This document shows, piece by piece, positions 7,603-16,664 of a stretch of 38,467 nt of DNA. Origin of the DNA: a virus; IMG/VR virus record IMGVR_UViG_3300021076_000353, positions 1 through 38,467 of that record; one strand, given 5' to 3'. The position numbers and the translations under genes were made by a program. The number at the start of each line of letters is the position of its first letter. Within the stretch, counting starts at the first letter, position 1. Below the pieces are notes generated by a model, which was given only the letters and a program-made list of their open reading frames with translations, was not told the origin of the DNA and did no database searches.

Positions 7603-8261
7603 AAATTAAGTAAATTCTCTAGAGCTTTGAGAATAGCATCATCAACGTTTTCTTTCTTTTTTTGTGGTTCTGGTTGCATTCTGGATTGTTGTGAGGTTTT
7701 CATCTGTAATAATTCCTTAATAGATCCTTGAGGGGCAACTTTTTCCTGTTTTCCTATAATGTCTTTTATGCCAGATCTGGCCAAATTAGTAGCATTTTGT
7801 AGTGAAGGTGAATTTCCTAATTGATTTAATTTTTGTTGCATCGCAGTTACTTGTTGTTTTCCATAATCTATATTACTTTGAATCTCTTGGGGTGAAACTG
7901 CTTGTTCTTGTTCGGGTTGCTCTTCGCCTTGTCCACCCATTAATCCAGCAATACCACCTAAACCTGCTGCCGCAATGGGCAGAGATGAACTACCATTTTT
8001 TTGTTCTAAATTTCTTTGATTTGATATTTCGTCAGGTCTTAAAGTTCCTTCTGATGCACCCTGTGCCAATTGTTGTCTTTTTTGAGTAATTCCTGCGGGT
8101 TCCATAGAATTACGCAAATAATCTATAATTGCATCTGCGCCATATCCTGCACCTGTTGCCGCCTGAATAGCAGTTGATAAACGTGGATTAACTTTTGAAA
8201 TACCTTTCAAGGCTAACGCAGCAGGCACATATTTACTAAGTAATGGTAATATTTGATTCAT
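7599..8261 (-). CDS. Probable internal virion/ejection protein
   Basis: 220 residues. A helical N-terminus (LSKYVPAALALKGISKV) leads into a glycine-rich hydrophobic segment (PIAAAGLGGIAGLMGGQG, about residues 95-112), then glutamine-rich helices with coiled-coil character and a lysine-rich tail. Membrane-active glycine segments plus Q-rich helices are typical of podovirus ejection proteins. Coupled by ATGA to genes on both sides. Function inferred from position and composition. Confidence 0.55.
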   Translation of the reverse strand: MNQILPLLSKYVPAALALKGISKVNPRLSTAIQAATGAGYGADAIIDYLRNSMEPAGITQKRQQLAQGASEGTLRPDEISNQRNLEQKNGSSSLPIAAAGLGGIAGLMGGQGEEQPEQEQAVSPQEIQSNIDYGKQQVTAMQQKLNQLGNSPSLQNATNLARSGIKDIIGKQEKVAPQGSIKELLQMKTSQQSRMQPEPQKKKENVDDAILKALENLLNL

Positions 8262-9622
8262 CTTTTACCCCAAAAATAAATTCTAGACTTTTCTTTTGCA
8301 GAAACTTTACCCTTTTTTCCGAACGGTTCTGAAAGATGAGAAAAGATAATATCTCCTAGGGTATAATCAAGACCATAATATTTTCCTAATTCGTTCTTTT
8401 GATTGTCTGTTAGAGTTGATCTTCTTGTTTCAAGATTTGAGATTACATCATCCATAATTGCTTGATCATCATATCCTTTATCATGTAAATCTAATCCAAT
8501 TGTGAAAAGACTATCTTCAGGTGTTAAATTATCAGCAATTTTTTTGGCTAGACTTTGCTGCCAATTATGATGTTTATAAATAGATGATTGTTCTGGGATT
8601 GCTTTATTTTCTGCAGAAGATAGAGGATATCCTATTGTGCTTGCTAGATGATCACCAAGATCATTAAGGTTTTTCATATCGGAAACAAATATAGGCAATG
8701 CATCATATTTAGCATAATCATCCCTCAATTGTTTTAAAGCTTTAACAGTTTCTTCTGAGGCCTGTCCAACATTAGAGCCATAAGTTGCCATCAGATCTCT
8801 TCTTTTGGCAAATTCTAAAGCTTCTGATGCCGTATCTGCCGCAGCCTGTTCCGGTGTTTGCCCATCCGCAATTTTATTTAATCCAATTCTCTTAAATGTA
8901 TTTTGAATTTCTCCAGGCAATGATTGATAGGTCTGATTTCCCTCTTTTTGCAAACCCCTATTGAAAATCGTTGAATATGAGTTATCGAAATCTGATTCTA
9001 ATTGTTTATCGACATTCCGGACATTTTTATTGGCATCCCATATTGCTTGTTCATTTAATAATTCATTTTCAACAATAGGAAGAGCATCCGTTAAACCATT
9101 TGGAAAACGTGCAGGATCAGATTGGGCTAAATCATAAGCTCTTTGTTCTTTTTGACTATATGACATTGTTGGACGTGGGCCTCTTTTAACATTCTCTGGT
9201 TGTGTTAATGTGGCTGTTTTTCCTGGTTTAACTTCGTTTGTAACTTTTTGTCCTTCAGGTTGATTTATTGTTATCTTTGTCTCAGCTTGTCCCTTTTTTT
9301 CTCCTGTTCCTGGGCGTGCATTTGGTGCAATGTTGGATTGAGAAACCGGTTGACCGCCAATTGGTTTACTTTCTCTTTTTTGTTGCTGTCTAAGATAAGC
9401 ATCTAAATTTTGTGCAACATCTGGAGTAACTCCTGGTATTGTCAAAGCTTGAGTGTAATTTTGAAAAGGCGTTTGATTACCAGCGCGTTTTTCCAATTGC
9501 GCCAATCCTTCTGCCATTCTTCCCCGTTCCATTTCTTTAGGCAAAGATTCAGCTAATCCCGTTCCAATACCTGAACCGATGCGACCGAAAATATTTCCTT
9601 GTTTGACTTCATATCCTGCCAT
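8258..9622 (-). CDS. Large helical internal virion/ejection protein candidate
   Basis: 454 residues from ATG at 9622, chosen because GAGGAG lies eight bases upstream; a longer in-frame extension exists but would overlap the neighbour and is of low quality. The N-terminus has a glycine-rich amphipathic stretch (GRIGSGIGTGLAESLPKEM), then a Q/K/P-rich disordered part (about 90-170), then a long helical region rich in D, N and L. This resembles DNA-ejection proteins lying between tail and fibre genes in podoviruses. No catalytic motif seen. Confidence 0.6.
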   Translation of the reverse strand: MAGYEVKQGNIFGRIGSGIGTGLAESLPKEMERGRMAEGLAQLEKRAGNQTPFQNYTQALTIPGVTPDVAQNLDAYLRQQQKRESKPIGGQPVSQSNIAPNARPGTGEKKGQAETKITINQPEGQKVTNEVKPGKTATLTQPENVKRGPRPTMSYSQKEQRAYDLAQSDPARFPNGLTDALPIVENELLNEQAIWDANKNVRNVDKQLESDFDNSYSTIFNRGLQKEGNQTYQSLPGEIQNTFKRIGLNKIADGQTPEQAAADTASEALEFAKRRDLMATYGSNVGQASEETVKALKQLRDDYAKYDALPIFVSDMKNLNDLGDHLASTIGYPLSSAENKAIPEQSSIYKHHNWQQSLAKKIADNLTPEDSLFTIGLDLHDKGYDDQAIMDDVISNLETRRSTLTDNQKNELGKYYGLDYTLGDIIFSHLSEPFGKKGKVSAKEKSRIYFWGKR

Positions 9623-9623
9623 T

Positions 9624-10322
9624 TTATCTCCTCGACAATCTACTTGTCTGTATTTGATTGCCACCTTGTGGATTAGAACCATATGGACTTGAATTTGCAC
9701 CCACTGCATTACCACCAAACATGCTTCCTAATCCGCCGCCAATTGCGCCCCCTATTGGACCTCCTATTGCGGTTCCTGCTGCCGTTCCTATGGCTGGAGC
9801 CAATTGACTAAAGAAGCCTGGGGATCCCGCTTGTGTCATTCTGTCCTGACTATAATTTCCTAGACCCATTTGACCTATATTAGCTAATCCCTGAGCACCT
9901 TGTTGTCTCAAATTAGCTCTAATTGCACCAAGTCTCTCACTTAGATCAGTTCCAGCATTCACAGCAGCATTGCGGAAACCACTACTTTGAAGGCTACCAC
10001 TACCACCGTATCCAGCAAATTGTTCAGCTAAATCAGGTATAATCTGTTCATTAAATTGTCTCATTTGTGGAGCTGCAAAATTTTGATAATCTTGCGAATC
10101 ATTTCCTAGAAGACCTCTATAATAATCTGCTGATTGTCCAAAAGCACCCCCGGCCCCTTCACCTTGGCCAGCATTTACCAATTGTTGATAAAGAGGTTCT
10201 TGTTCTTTTCTAAGTGTTGAAATCTGATCATGTTTTTCTGGAGTTCCAGTAAGAAAATTACTGGCTTTTTTATTCCATGATTTTGGTGCTAACCCTAACC
10301 ATCCTATATTCAATCCAGGCAT
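9624..10322 (-). CDS. Virion protein with glycine-zipper C-terminus (ejection protein candidate)
   Basis: 232 residues from ATG 10322 behind GGAGG; the start sits directly after the upstream stop (TAATATG). The helical middle contains APQMRQFNEQIIPDLAEQF, then GGSGSLQSSGFRNAAVNAG. Residues about 180-212 form a glycine zipper (AAGTAIGGPIGGAIGGGLG) as in membrane-inserting ejection proteins. Position in a run of coupled virion genes supports a role in genome delivery. No named family is claimed. Confidence 0.6.
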   Translation of the reverse strand: MPGLNIGWLGLAPKSWNKKASNFLTGTPEKHDQISTLRKEQEPLYQQLVNAGQGEGAGGAFGQSADYYRGLLGNDSQDYQNFAAPQMRQFNEQIIPDLAEQFAGYGGSGSLQSSGFRNAAVNAGTDLSERLGAIRANLRQQGAQGLANIGQMGLGNYSQDRMTQAGSPGFFSQLAPAIGTAAGTAIGGPIGGAIGGGLGSMFGGNAVGANSSPYGSNPQGGNQIQTSRLSRR

Positions 10323-10323
10323 A

Positions 10324-10797
10324 TTAAACCTCCAACATATATTCAATTACTACATTACAAACATTATAAACACCATTTGAAACAATAATTACATCAACTG
10401 CATTCATACTAATCGTATCTGAATTTCCAAATATAGTTGCATCAAATGTACTTTGATTAGTGGCAGCAGCCCATAGATCAACAAGGGTGAAGTTAACATC
10501 AAATGTAATACCATGCGCCACTGTGATCGTTGCAGCAGTTATAGGGCCAACTTCAATGACCATTCTAAAGACTTGTCGGAATTGTCCCGGATTATTCCCC
10601 GGTATAGCAGGAACAGGAATAAAAGCTTTTCCCGTTAATAATTCCTGATCAAGATAGAAACCTATTTCACGTGAATTGACAACATTTGATATTCTCTTAA
10701 GTTCTTCTACAAGGAACTGTCGCCCTTCTTCCCATTTTTCAGGGATGGTATCATAAACAGGAAGGTAACTTTCAAGTTCCTGACTTGAGAAACTCAT
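10324..10797 (-). CDS. Conserved tail-associated virion protein
   Basis: 157 residues from ATG 10797, chosen because it overlaps the upstream stop as ATGA; an in-frame TTG six codons earlier is less likely. The N-terminus is helical (LPVYDTIPEKWEEGRQFLVE), the remainder beta-rich (FRMVIEVGPITAATITVAHG). It follows a tail-tip-like protein and precedes ejection proteins, so a baseplate, needle-adapter or internal tail protein is likely. Exact role not recognised. Confidence 0.6.
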   Translation of the reverse strand: MSFSSQELESYLPVYDTIPEKWEEGRQFLVEELKRISNVVNSREIGFYLDQELLTGKAFIPVPAIPGNNPGQFRQVFRMVIEVGPITAATITVAHGITFDVNFTLVDLWAAATNQSTFDATIFGNSDTISMNAVDVIIVSNGVYNVCNVVIEYMLEV

Positions 10798-11450
10798 ATT
10801 CCCACCGCTTGCCAATAGAATTTAGTGAAAGTACTTGAATTATTATTGATCACAAAATTAGTCACGCCACCCGTTGCTGCCACAATCGCATTTACAATCA
10901 ATTGTTGAGTAGGATTGCCTGATGTGATGGGAGTGGCATTAAGGGAATAACATCCTCGTGTAAAAGGGATCGGAAATGTTACAGTTAATGTTGAATTTGC
11001 TGGAACTCCCGTCACAAGACCATATTGTAACAGCATTCCTCCATTAACGGCATTGCCAACATTGCCAGGAAGGAAAGTCCATCCTCCTATAAAGGTAGCA
11101 CCACCACTACTTCCATAGGATGTATTAGTCCCAAACAATGCATAACTGGCATCTATGCAACGGCTAAGTTGATATCCGTTATTTGAAGTATTATTCGTGT
11201 AAACCAGATTGCTATTGGCATTTAATGTTTGAGTATAAACTGTTCCTTCTCCAGCTGCTAATCCTGCTGGAATACCCGCAGAAACAGGCATTTCAACAAA
11301 TTTATGCTTGCCATTATTCGGAGTTACAGAAAATGGAACATGATTAACGCCAAAACTTGTATCTAGTTGCTGAAAGTTTCCTTGAATGTTCTTGTAATCC
11401 GTATCGAGGTTAACCAACCCTGTTGGGATAAGCGGCTGAAATGTAGAAAT
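10794..11450 (-). CDS. Tail tip/fibre-like protein, probably started at an ATT codon
   Basis: 218 residues if translation starts at ATT 11450-11448, five bases after a perfect AAGGAGG (11462-11456). The N-terminus would then be MSTFQPLIPTGLVNLDTDYK, which reads as one continuous domain start. The first standard alternative is TTG at 11417, which has no good ribosome-binding site and cuts off the first 11 residues. The rest is beta-rich (GGWTFLPGNVGNAVNGGMLL, FPIPFTRGCYSLNATP), as in small tail-tip or fibre proteins. The HNH gene lies immediately upstream and the next gene overlaps by ATGA. Confidence 0.6.
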   Translation of the reverse strand: MSTFQPLIPTGLVNLDTDYKNIQGNFQQLDTSFGVNHVPFSVTPNNGKHKFVEMPVSAGIPAGLAAGEGTVYTQTLNANSNLVYTNNTSNNGYQLSRCIDASYALFGTNTSYGSSGGATFIGGWTFLPGNVGNAVNGGMLLQYGLVTGVPANSTLTVTFPIPFTRGCYSLNATPITSGNPTQQLIVNAIVAATGGVTNFVINNNSSTFTKFYWQAVGI

Positions 11451-11460
11451 AAGTACCTCC

Positions 11461-12081
11461 TTAGGTCACGTGCCTCCAAAATCTATGATTTACGATTCCG
11501 GAAACCTGCGATTGACTTAATTTAAATTGTTCTTGAAGTTCCTTTTGGGAGCTTCCGTTTTTATATAATTCTCTAATTTCTCTAACTTGATCTTCTGTTA
11601 ACTTTCCTGCTGCTAGGGCTCTGTTTTTTTTTGGCGATCTTCTTTTCTTTTTTATACAATCCTGAACGTTGTCCTTTGGTGTTCCAATCCATAAATGATC
11701 GGGATTACAGCAAGATGGATTGTCACAAGTATGACAAACTTGCATTCCTTCAGGTATTTCACCATTAAAAATTTCATAACTTCTTCTGTGCGCTCGTATT
11801 TCTGTTTTATTTCCCTGACTTGTCTCTTGAAAACTTCCATATCCATCATTATTTAATTTTCCTTGCCATTCCCAGCAGCCATTAACTTTTTTATGTCTAT
11901 TCAAAATTTTGCATTTATCGCTACATTCAATCGTGTTTTTATTGTGTTCGTCATTGCATGAAGGACATATTTTTCTATTTCTTTCCTGTCTTTTTACTTT
12001 CAAATATTTAGTTCTGCATTCCTGACAATCCCGACCGTGATACATCTTTTTCAATTCAAAACATCTTAAACAAATATTCAT
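11461..12081 (-). CDS. Freestanding HNH homing-type endonuclease with zinc-finger N-terminus and HTH C-terminus
   Basis: 206 residues. The N-terminus has several Cys pairs (CLRC, CQEC, CPSC, CSDKC) likely to bind zinc. The HNH core is at about 92-140: RAHRRSYEIF, then VCHTCDNPSCCNPDHLWIGT and NVQD, matching the HNH_3 group. The C-terminus (LTEDQVREIRELY, then QKELQEQFKLSQSQVSGIV) is a helix-turn-helix that would bind DNA. It sits alone between tail genes, typical of mobile homing endonucleases. Its start codon and ribosome-binding site lie in a 9-bp hairpin (12080-12107). Confidence 0.9.
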   Translation of the reverse strand: MNICLRCFELKKMYHGRDCQECRTKYLKVKRQERNRKICPSCNDEHNKNTIECSDKCKILNRHKKVNGCWEWQGKLNNDGYGSFQETSQGNKTEIRAHRRSYEIFNGEIPEGMQVCHTCDNPSCCNPDHLWIGTPKDNVQDCIKKKRRSPKKNRALAAGKLTEDQVREIRELYKNGSSQKELQEQFKLSQSQVSGIVNHRFWRHVT

Positions 12082-12107
12082 GATAGCTCCTTTATTTTAG
12101 CTATCAT
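12080..12107 (-). promoter_or_regulatory. Hairpin over the HNH translation start
   Basis: A perfect 9-bp inverted repeat (12080-12088 with 12099-12107). On the minus-strand mRNA the AT of the HNH start codon is in the 3' arm and the AAAGG of the ribosome-binding site is in the loop. Such a stem would block initiation on long read-through transcripts. This resembles the known late-gene control of T4 homing endonucleases by hairpins; the regulatory effect here is inferred. Confidence 0.6.
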
Positions 12108-12113
12108 ATTCTA

Positions 12114-12136
12114 CCACAAATATTGTATATTTGTGG
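12114..12136 (-). terminator. 10-bp hairpin after the 858-residue tail gene
   Basis: A perfect 10-bp inverted repeat (12114-12123 with 12127-12136) with a 3-base loop lies just past the stop of the 12149-14725 gene. It lacks a clear T run, so it may be an attenuator, an RNA-processing site or the edge of the HNH insertion rather than a full terminator. Confidence 0.45.
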
Positions 12137-12148
12137 AGCATTATTTGT

Positions 12149-14725
12149 CTAAATACTGGTCATTCGTCCTGCTCTTCGCAGCCATAATATTTGTGCGTCG
12201 ATTTGAACATCTAGTTCTTGCTCGATTCCAGCCATTTGCGCGTTATTAAAAGTGTATTGAAGTGTAATAAAGTTTGCTCTCGTGGAACAATAAACACGTT
12301 GCCAAAACTTTGATCCACCAATGCCATTTAATGTTGATTGTGTCGTTGGAATTATCGAATTAAAAAAACCATCAGGAAGATCTAGCGTAGAATCATCCGC
12401 AATCACATTTTGAGGAACCGTATTACTAACTTGATTGTCATTATAATCAAGATAGACATTGAGACTAATAGCACCTGGATTTGTTAATTCTGTTGAATCC
12501 ATGAGAATATCAATAAAACCCATCTGAATGCTCTGTCCATCATCTGCAAAGTTAAATTTCTTACTAACGATGCTAAAGTTATCCCTAACAGAAATGTTAC
12601 CGACTCCAATGAAACCTGTGGTTGTATCAACTTGAGGAAGGCTAAATTGCCCATCTAATGGATTGTAAATAGTTAATTGAAAATTATTGACATCATTAAC
12701 AATTATTGAAAAAACTCCTCCATTCAGATTATCAAATGGCGTGCCGATTGGAATTCCACTAATTAATATCACTTGTCCCGTTTCTAAGTTGTGATTGGGA
12801 CTAGTTACGATTGTAGCATTGGGATTATTGGCCGTTATGGCGGTAATATATAAACTGGGATCATTAGTCGTTTGCTCATCCAATTGTTCTATAAATCCCT
12901 GTTGATTTCCGCCCACAATGACAGGATCACCAGATGGTTGATCAATCCAAGGAAAGTTGCATTGAATCCAAGGAATGTGAGTATTTACCCAAGTCCTGCT
13001 CTGTTGTTCTTGGAACGTCCCCAAAGCCGTCAAAGAATCTGTGAAAATGGCCCATGAGTCATTTTCATAATTGTAAACTAAACGGCGGTTGGGATATCTT
13101 ATAGTCAATGCCGGAACAGTGTCATCTGTCATTTCATCCGATTCGCCCACATAGGTCCAATATGCAAGACGATTAATAAAATCGCGTATACCTTGGATTC
13201 TGAATAATCCATGATTCTGATCCTGAAAATGAAAGACAAGATCTGGAATCTTGATATCTATTCTTTGGCTTTTGAAACTGTCGCATTCAACAATACCTTT
13301 ATCACCTATACCGACCAAACTTGTATCAAATTGAATAGCACTAAAGGTACTCGATGCACCAAGTTCACTATTAACTTTCTCAATTTGAAAGGGAGCAATT
13401 GTCCTTCCTGTATAACGAAGTTGCCATGTGCTACGTTCGCAATAAATAACGAGATTATCACGCACAAAACCAACTGAAACAATATCTTCAGAGGTGGGAA
13501 TATCAAGAAAACCTCCTTGTCCTCGAATATCATCTCGCCATGCTTTTGAATTAACTGTACTTACAATAGCACTTACAACGGTAAAGGGATTGCCAATAGC
13601 AGCCCATCTAATGCGGTTAGAATAAGGCCCAGTCGATTCTCTTGTGTTAAAAGCTACCAATCTACCTCTGAACGGTAAAAGCGCAAGACATTGATTTAAA
13701 GTATTACCAGCGGCATCAACAATTGGTGAAAAATTTATCCAATTCGTTCCTGATTGACCATTCGTATATCGTATCGGATCTCCCGAAACAGAAAAGTTAG
13801 TTGCCCAGAATATTTTGAGATTTCCATTACCTACCCAGTAATTCGTTGTCCAAAAGAATTCAAAATCTGTACCTGTCCATGTAGTTCCAGGAAGAAACTC
13901 TTGGAAACCAGAATTGTAGTTATAAGCATATTTTGTATCGAAGAAAATAGTTTCATCATTAACGGCATTTTGCAACTCACGATTGCGTATACCCATCACG
14001 GGTAAGCCCGGATAATAACTGAATGTAATTAGAACGGCGACACCGCTAGGTGCACCTATTATCACTACTGCGCCCGTCAAATAATTGATTGTTCCAGTGA
14101 TTCCAGATGCTGGAACCGTTGCTAATGTTCCATTTCCTTGATCAATGAGTTGTGTTGATCCTACATCTTCTGACCAAGTGCCACCCGATGAATAAACACC
14201 CCACAATTGGGAATCGCGATTGATTGTGAAACTCGTAGGACTTACAACCGATATAACATAAGGGCCGCCATTAATGGCATTGTCGCCACTACCTGGAACG
14301 ACAACAACACCGGATATAGTAATAACATTTCCTGTAGATAATCCATGGGGTGCCGATGTGAAAACTTCACAATTAGTAGTATTATTGTATCCTATTATTG
14401 TCCCTGTTGTAACTGTAGTGCTAAAATTAAGGATTACACTTCCAGGGACTATTTGAGCATTAGTTTCGGGAACTATTGGAGGTAATATTCCTGAATAAAT
14501 ATTAAATGACCAAGGTGATGCTCCACTTATTCCAAGAGATAAATTGGCGAAATTGCGTTGTAATCTACCAAGCAATTGATAAGCTTTTTTTCGTTTAAGT
14601 CTTTCCCGCCATACATAAGCATTTTCTAAGATCGGGTAAGCATCTTCAGGAAGAATGAATTCTTGGCGTGATTGTACTAACCCTGTCTCCATTGCCTTGA
14701 TATAGAGAGGAGAATAACCAGCCAT
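12149..14725 (-). CDS. Large tail/neck protein (tail-tubular-B or tail-stabilisation type) with two FCCH-like modules
   Basis: 858 residues from ATG 14725, preceded by GGAGG and sharing one base with the upstream stop (TAATG). The N-terminus has YVWRERLKRKKAYQLLGRLQ. Residues about 108-172 and about 625-690 are the same small beta module: SAPHGLSTGNVITISGV and SPNHNLETGQVILISGI, each followed by INGG or LNGG and a closing FTI or FQL. This resembles the FCCH-like module common in podovirus structural proteins. Size and position after the connector candidate suggest the tail tube or P22-gp10-like stabilisation protein. The module assignment is firmer than the role. Confidence 0.7.
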   Translation of the reverse strand: MAGYSPLYIKAMETGLVQSRQEFILPEDAYPILENAYVWRERLKRKKAYQLLGRLQRNFANLSLGISGASPWSFNIYSGILPPIVPETNAQIVPGSVILNFSTTVTTGTIIGYNNTTNCEVFTSAPHGLSTGNVITISGVVVVPGSGDNAINGGPYVISVVSPTSFTINRDSQLWGVYSSGGTWSEDVGSTQLIDQGNGTLATVPASGITGTINYLTGAVVIIGAPSGVAVLITFSYYPGLPVMGIRNRELQNAVNDETIFFDTKYAYNYNSGFQEFLPGTTWTGTDFEFFWTTNYWVGNGNLKIFWATNFSVSGDPIRYTNGQSGTNWINFSPIVDAAGNTLNQCLALLPFRGRLVAFNTRESTGPYSNRIRWAAIGNPFTVVSAIVSTVNSKAWRDDIRGQGGFLDIPTSEDIVSVGFVRDNLVIYCERSTWQLRYTGRTIAPFQIEKVNSELGASSTFSAIQFDTSLVGIGDKGIVECDSFKSQRIDIKIPDLVFHFQDQNHGLFRIQGIRDFINRLAYWTYVGESDEMTDDTVPALTIRYPNRRLVYNYENDSWAIFTDSLTALGTFQEQQSRTWVNTHIPWIQCNFPWIDQPSGDPVIVGGNQQGFIEQLDEQTTNDPSLYITAITANNPNATIVTSPNHNLETGQVILISGIPIGTPFDNLNGGVFSIIVNDVNNFQLTIYNPLDGQFSLPQVDTTTGFIGVGNISVRDNFSIVSKKFNFADDGQSIQMGFIDILMDSTELTNPGAISLNVYLDYNDNQVSNTVPQNVIADDSTLDLPDGFFNSIIPTTQSTLNGIGGSKFWQRVYCSTRANFITLQYTFNNAQMAGIEQELDVQIDAQILWLRRAGRMTSI

Positions 14726-15810
14726 TAAACATATCCTCCGCCGCCATTGCCCCAACCATAGAAATTTATTCCTTGTGTACTATTGAAAAGTTGAAAGTTT
14801 GGTTGTCCGATTTCTTCGATACCTTGGCGTTCAAGAACTAATCCTTCTTGTCGCATGAAACCCTCTTCAAGGTTCGCTACGCCTTCCGTATCTTGTCGTT
14901 GTCTTAGTATTTCTCTAGCAGTTCCGTATGCAATATAAAGAGCCCATTGATTAAGAATTGGACTATCAGTAGCACTTATAAATTGAACTGGAGTCAAGTA
15001 AGTTTCGATCTCGATTTTATGTATCAACTTAGGAACAGGACGAACAGTAAATTCATTATTCCAGAAAAGAACACAATAAGGTCTTCCTGTCTGGTATTGT
15101 GCTACCCATAAAGTCATTTGAGTTCCAGCAGCAGGCGCCACCGGAAATGTAATGTTAAATAAACCTGTCACATAGTTCACTGTTCCTATGGCATTCGTAT
15201 AACCTGGAGTCTCTGTTCCTTGATAATTCAATCCAGGATTACCAGTATTTTGATTGTGCATTCCTGGAATTGGAGCAATTCCATTTTGATTATAGATAGG
15301 AACAGTCGTAACAGAATTTGGCACTTGAAGTAATAGATTGCCATTTCCATCGTCATTTACACTTATCGGGTTTCCGTTTGTATCGATCCCACCTAAAACA
15401 ACTTCTTTGCTTAAAAAAGGTCCTGCAATAGTAAAAGTAAAAGTGACAGTAATTCCATCTCCGCTTATTGGCTTAAATAAAGTAGGCCACCTAGGCCACA
15501 AATTTAAAAACTGCGTGCGATCCTTGAAAAAAGTACCAAGAATGCCTTCAACGTATAAGGGTGCACGCACACCCTGATTAAAATTAACATCTAAAGGATA
15601 ACGATCCCGGTTAGGTTCAGTAAAAAACGTGTAAACTGAACGCATTTGATCTATCTTGATCGCATATGGGAAGTCATTAGAATAAAAATAGTTGATTCCT
15701 GCATCGATTTCATCAGTGCTCAAAGCATTTTCACTAGCGCAAGCGGTGAGTCTGCGCACAGTTTTACGAATGAAAACAACTGTATTGTCTGAAGGTGCTA
15801 CTGATGACAT
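14725..15810 (-). CDS. Head-tail connector / tail accessory protein candidate
   Basis: 361 residues. The N-terminus (FIRKTVRRLTACASENALST, then DEIDAGINYFYSNDFPY) is helical and resembles connector or tail-tubular-A proteins that dock under the portal. The middle is beta-rich with NYVTGLFNITFPVAPAAG. The C-terminus returns to helices (REILRQRQDTEGVANLEEGF) and ends GWGNGGGGYV. It lies between small head genes and the large tail protein, the place of P22 gp4 or T7 gp11. Homology to those is not shown here. Confidence 0.6.
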   Translation of the reverse strand: MSSVAPSDNTVVFIRKTVRRLTACASENALSTDEIDAGINYFYSNDFPYAIKIDQMRSVYTFFTEPNRDRYPLDVNFNQGVRAPLYVEGILGTFFKDRTQFLNLWPRWPTLFKPISGDGITVTFTFTIAGPFLSKEVVLGGIDTNGNPISVNDDGNGNLLLQVPNSVTTVPIYNQNGIAPIPGMHNQNTGNPGLNYQGTETPGYTNAIGTVNYVTGLFNITFPVAPAAGTQMTLWVAQYQTGRPYCVLFWNNEFTVRPVPKLIHKIEIETYLTPVQFISATDSPILNQWALYIAYGTAREILRQRQDTEGVANLEEGFMRQEGLVLERQGIEEIGQPNFQLFNSTQGINFYGWGNGGGGYV

Positions 15811-15819
15811 TTTTTATCC

Positions 15820-16242
15820 TTAATAATTTACTGGAATCAATTTATGCACCCAGTCCCCTTCTTGGTCTTGAGAAAGAGGCGAACCATCTTTATTAATTTT
15901 TTCTCCATCTACTTCAACGAGTCCACTTCTTTTCATATTTTTCATTTCATTTACTTCTTTTACAAAGCCATGCGGTAAGTCATAAGTTCTTCCAGGAATA
16001 AGATGATACATTTGAATTGGATCACCAGCATATCGACAATAAGGTTTTGTCAATCTTTCGTGTCTTCCTATTCTATTTATATATTCCATTTTTACAACGC
16101 GAGCATCTTCCTTTTTTTCTTTTTCAAGTTTTGTTTTGTGTTCGGGTTTCATATGTTTGAAATCATTAAATTCAACCGAATTTGTCAGTGTGTTGATGAG
16201 GCCATGAGCTTCACCCGATTGTGTATATTGGCATATTTGCAT
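15820..16242 (-). CDS. Small head-region protein
   Basis: 140 residues from ATG 16242, chosen because AGGA lies nine bases upstream; an in-frame TTG six bases earlier is too close to that site. Lysine-rich middle (HKTKLEKEKKEDARVVKMEY), then RYAGDPIQMYHLIPGRTYDL and PHGFVKEVNEMK. The second half looks like a small beta domain of the type found in capsid-associated or completion proteins. Function not recognised. Confidence 0.6.
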   Translation of the reverse strand: MQICQYTQSGEAHGLINTLTNSVEFNDFKHMKPEHKTKLEKEKKEDARVVKMEYINRIGRHERLTKPYCRYAGDPIQMYHLIPGRTYDLPHGFVKEVNEMKNMKRSGLVEVDGEKINKDGSPLSQDQEGDWVHKLIPVNY

Positions 16243-16244
16243 AG

Positions 16245-16640
16245 TCAATTTCCTATGTTGTTTAATGATTGAAAACCAATCTGATTTGTAAAATTATTGA
16301 ATTGTAAATTTTGTGAACCATTTGGGGCCAAACTTGCAGGCCCGGATCCATCATTTGGATTCACAAAAGGATCAAAATTGGTGCTATTAATATTAAGAGC
16401 TAAATTTGATCCATTAACGGAAATGATTTGTCCTTTTAATCCTTGGGCTTGCCACATTCCCCAACCTCCTGGAATTGTTAAAACAACCACTTGTCCAGCG
16501 ATGTAAGTATTAGCTTGATCGCTAGTCATTGTCGTTGAAATAACCATAGGATTTGCCTGCGTTATCGCTGTAATTTCAAGTGCTGAAGGTATAGCGACAA
16601 CAGGAGGTAAATATACATTAGCGTTATTGGGTATGGTCAT
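16245..16640 (-). CDS. Small virion protein paralogous to the capsid-adjacent protein
   Basis: 131 residues. Residues about 20-90 align with the C-terminal half of the 345-residue protein upstream: both share ITAI-QA, SQAN or DQAN, Y-x-G-Q and TIPG--GM-Q, then a V-S-x-x-x-INxxx-FxxF ending. The module is of the FCCH-like beta type also seen in the large tail protein. A duplicated decoration or head-completion module is the simplest reading. Confidence 0.65.
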   Translation of the reverse strand: MTIPNNANVYLPPVVAIPSALEITAITQANPMVISTTMTSDQANTYIAGQVVVLTIPGGWGMWQAQGLKGQIISVNGSNLALNINSTNFDPFVNPNDGSGPASLAPNGSQNLQFNNFTNQIGFQSLNNIGN

Positions 16641-16664
16641 GTACAGCCGCTTTACATAAAGGAA

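Noticed and set aside
9623-9718. N-terminal extension of the 454-residue virion protein
   Set aside because: The 32 added codons overlap the end of the upstream gene and have no ribosome-binding site, whereas ATG 9622 has GAGGAG.
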